Shown one piece after another: positions 63,743-64,000 of a stretch of DNA of 64,000 nucleotides (the first letter of the stretch is position 1; each line of letters opens with the position of its first letter). Made by a program: the position numbers and the translations under genes. The notes below the pieces were generated by a model, which made no database searches, was not told the origin of the DNA, and saw only the letters and a list, made by a program, of their open reading frames with translations. Source of the DNA: RPQJ01 sp046347155 (GTDB lineage Bacteria > Pseudomonadota > Gammaproteobacteria > Steroidobacterales > Steroidobacteraceae). Where the stretch lies: the NCBI GenBank assembly GCA_046347155.1, contig JAXMGT010000001.1, positions 744,001-808,000 on the forward strand, in the 5' to 3' direction.

Positions 63743-64000
63743 GCTCGAGCACCCGCTGGTAGCGGGGCAGCGTGCGCAGCCCGTCGAAGTCGGAATCGTA
63801 GCGCACCCACGACTTCGTCTCGTGGTTGGCGCGCGGCAGCAGCTTCTCGAGCAGGTTGAACGCCGCGTCGGTGTCGCCCATCAGCGAATACACGCAGGCC
63901 GCGTTGTACTGCGTCAGCACGTCGTCCGGGTCGATCGAGATCGCGCGGTCGAGCCAGTCGCGGGCGCGCTCCGTCTCTCCGAGCAGCGCGAGCGAGCCGG
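63732..64000 (-). CDS. C-terminal end of a TPR protein, truncated by window edge
   Basis: The minus-strand frame is open to base 64000, so only the C-terminal 89 residues are present. They contain a TPR (GETERARDWLDRAISIDPDDVLTQ.. and YNAACVYSLMGDTDAAFNLLEKLLP) and end in YDSDFDGLRTLPRYQRVLE, an ending common in TolB-like/TPR and kinase-TPR proteins. The upstream part, which would show the N-terminal domain, is outside the window. Confidence 0.8.
   Translation of the reverse strand, partial: GSLALLGETERARDWLDRAISIDPDDVLTQYNAACVYSLMGDTDAAFNLLEKLLPRANHETKSWVRYDSDFDGLRTLPRYQRVLELTS

Overview
The window is 64 kb of GC-rich bacterial chromosome with densely packed genes and many ATGA or GTGA stop/start overlaps. 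The gene content points to a Pseudomonadota bacterium, probably a gamma- or betaproteobacterium. The markers are a DUF3149 micro-membrane protein, PBP7-type D-Ala-D-Ala endopeptidase, DUF2855 protein, IF-1 of the short basic-tailed type, heterotetrameric sarcosine oxidase, and an AlkB/XylM-type hydroxylase. I cannot name the species. I found no rRNA, tRNA, CRISPR array, insertion sequence or phage genes.

Layout. Bases 1-4860 are visibly less GC-rich towards the right and look like the edge of a defence island: a left-truncated Swt1-HEPN/DUF499 ATPase, a TPR protein and a PD-(D/E)XK-type nuclease. Bases 4955-12770 hold a cytochrome P450, small envelope proteins, an FAD oxidase/DUF2855 pair, an RRM protein and infA. 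Bases 12826-23206 hold a three-gene operon of membrane-anchored unknowns, a DUF11/CFI-box surface protein, an aspartyl protease, an enoyl-CoA hydratase divergent from an AraC regulator, a TolB-like/TPR protein, a TlpA thioredoxin and a 52-residue membrane microprotein. Bases 23240-26723 are a hydrocarbon-oxidation module: AraC regulator, divergent AlkB/XylM-like diiron hydroxylase, and its fused ferredoxin/reductase. Bases 26786-34089 (minus strand) carry a TIR-TolB-TPR-HD fusion protein followed by secreted M14 and S9 peptidases. Bases 34231-40767 hold two tandem FAD oxidoreductases, a DinB protein and a giant 7TMR-DISM histidine kinase/receiver/cyclase. Bases 40788-44514 hold a GNAT acetyltransferase, a PhoX-like protein and an MFS transporter. 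Bases 44612-53015 are a methylated-amine catabolic operon: a Rieske oxygenase, soxBDAG and a dimethylglycine-dehydrogenase-like flavoprotein. Bases 53028-64000 hold an M28 peptidase, a GGDEF/EAL protein, DUF3149, PBP7, a D-amino-acid operon (N-acyl-D-amino-acid deacylase, DgcN, DgcA), a fused LprI-MliC lysozyme inhibitor, a membrane protein and the end of another TPR gene.

How they work together. The clearest pathway is stepwise demethylation: a Rieske oxygenase with the bridging Glu seen in quaternary-amine N-demethylases feeds a dimethylglycine/sarcosine type of amine to the two flavoenzyme systems, and a divergent MFS gene could import the substrate. The hydroxylase and its reductase form a second self-contained redox unit. 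PBP7, the D-amino-acid operon and the lysozyme inhibitor sit together and suggest handling of cell-wall-derived D-amino acids.

The most unusual single object is the TIR-TolB/TPR-HD fusion at 31801-34089, which joins a possible NAD-cleaving domain and a phosphohydrolase domain in one polypeptide.
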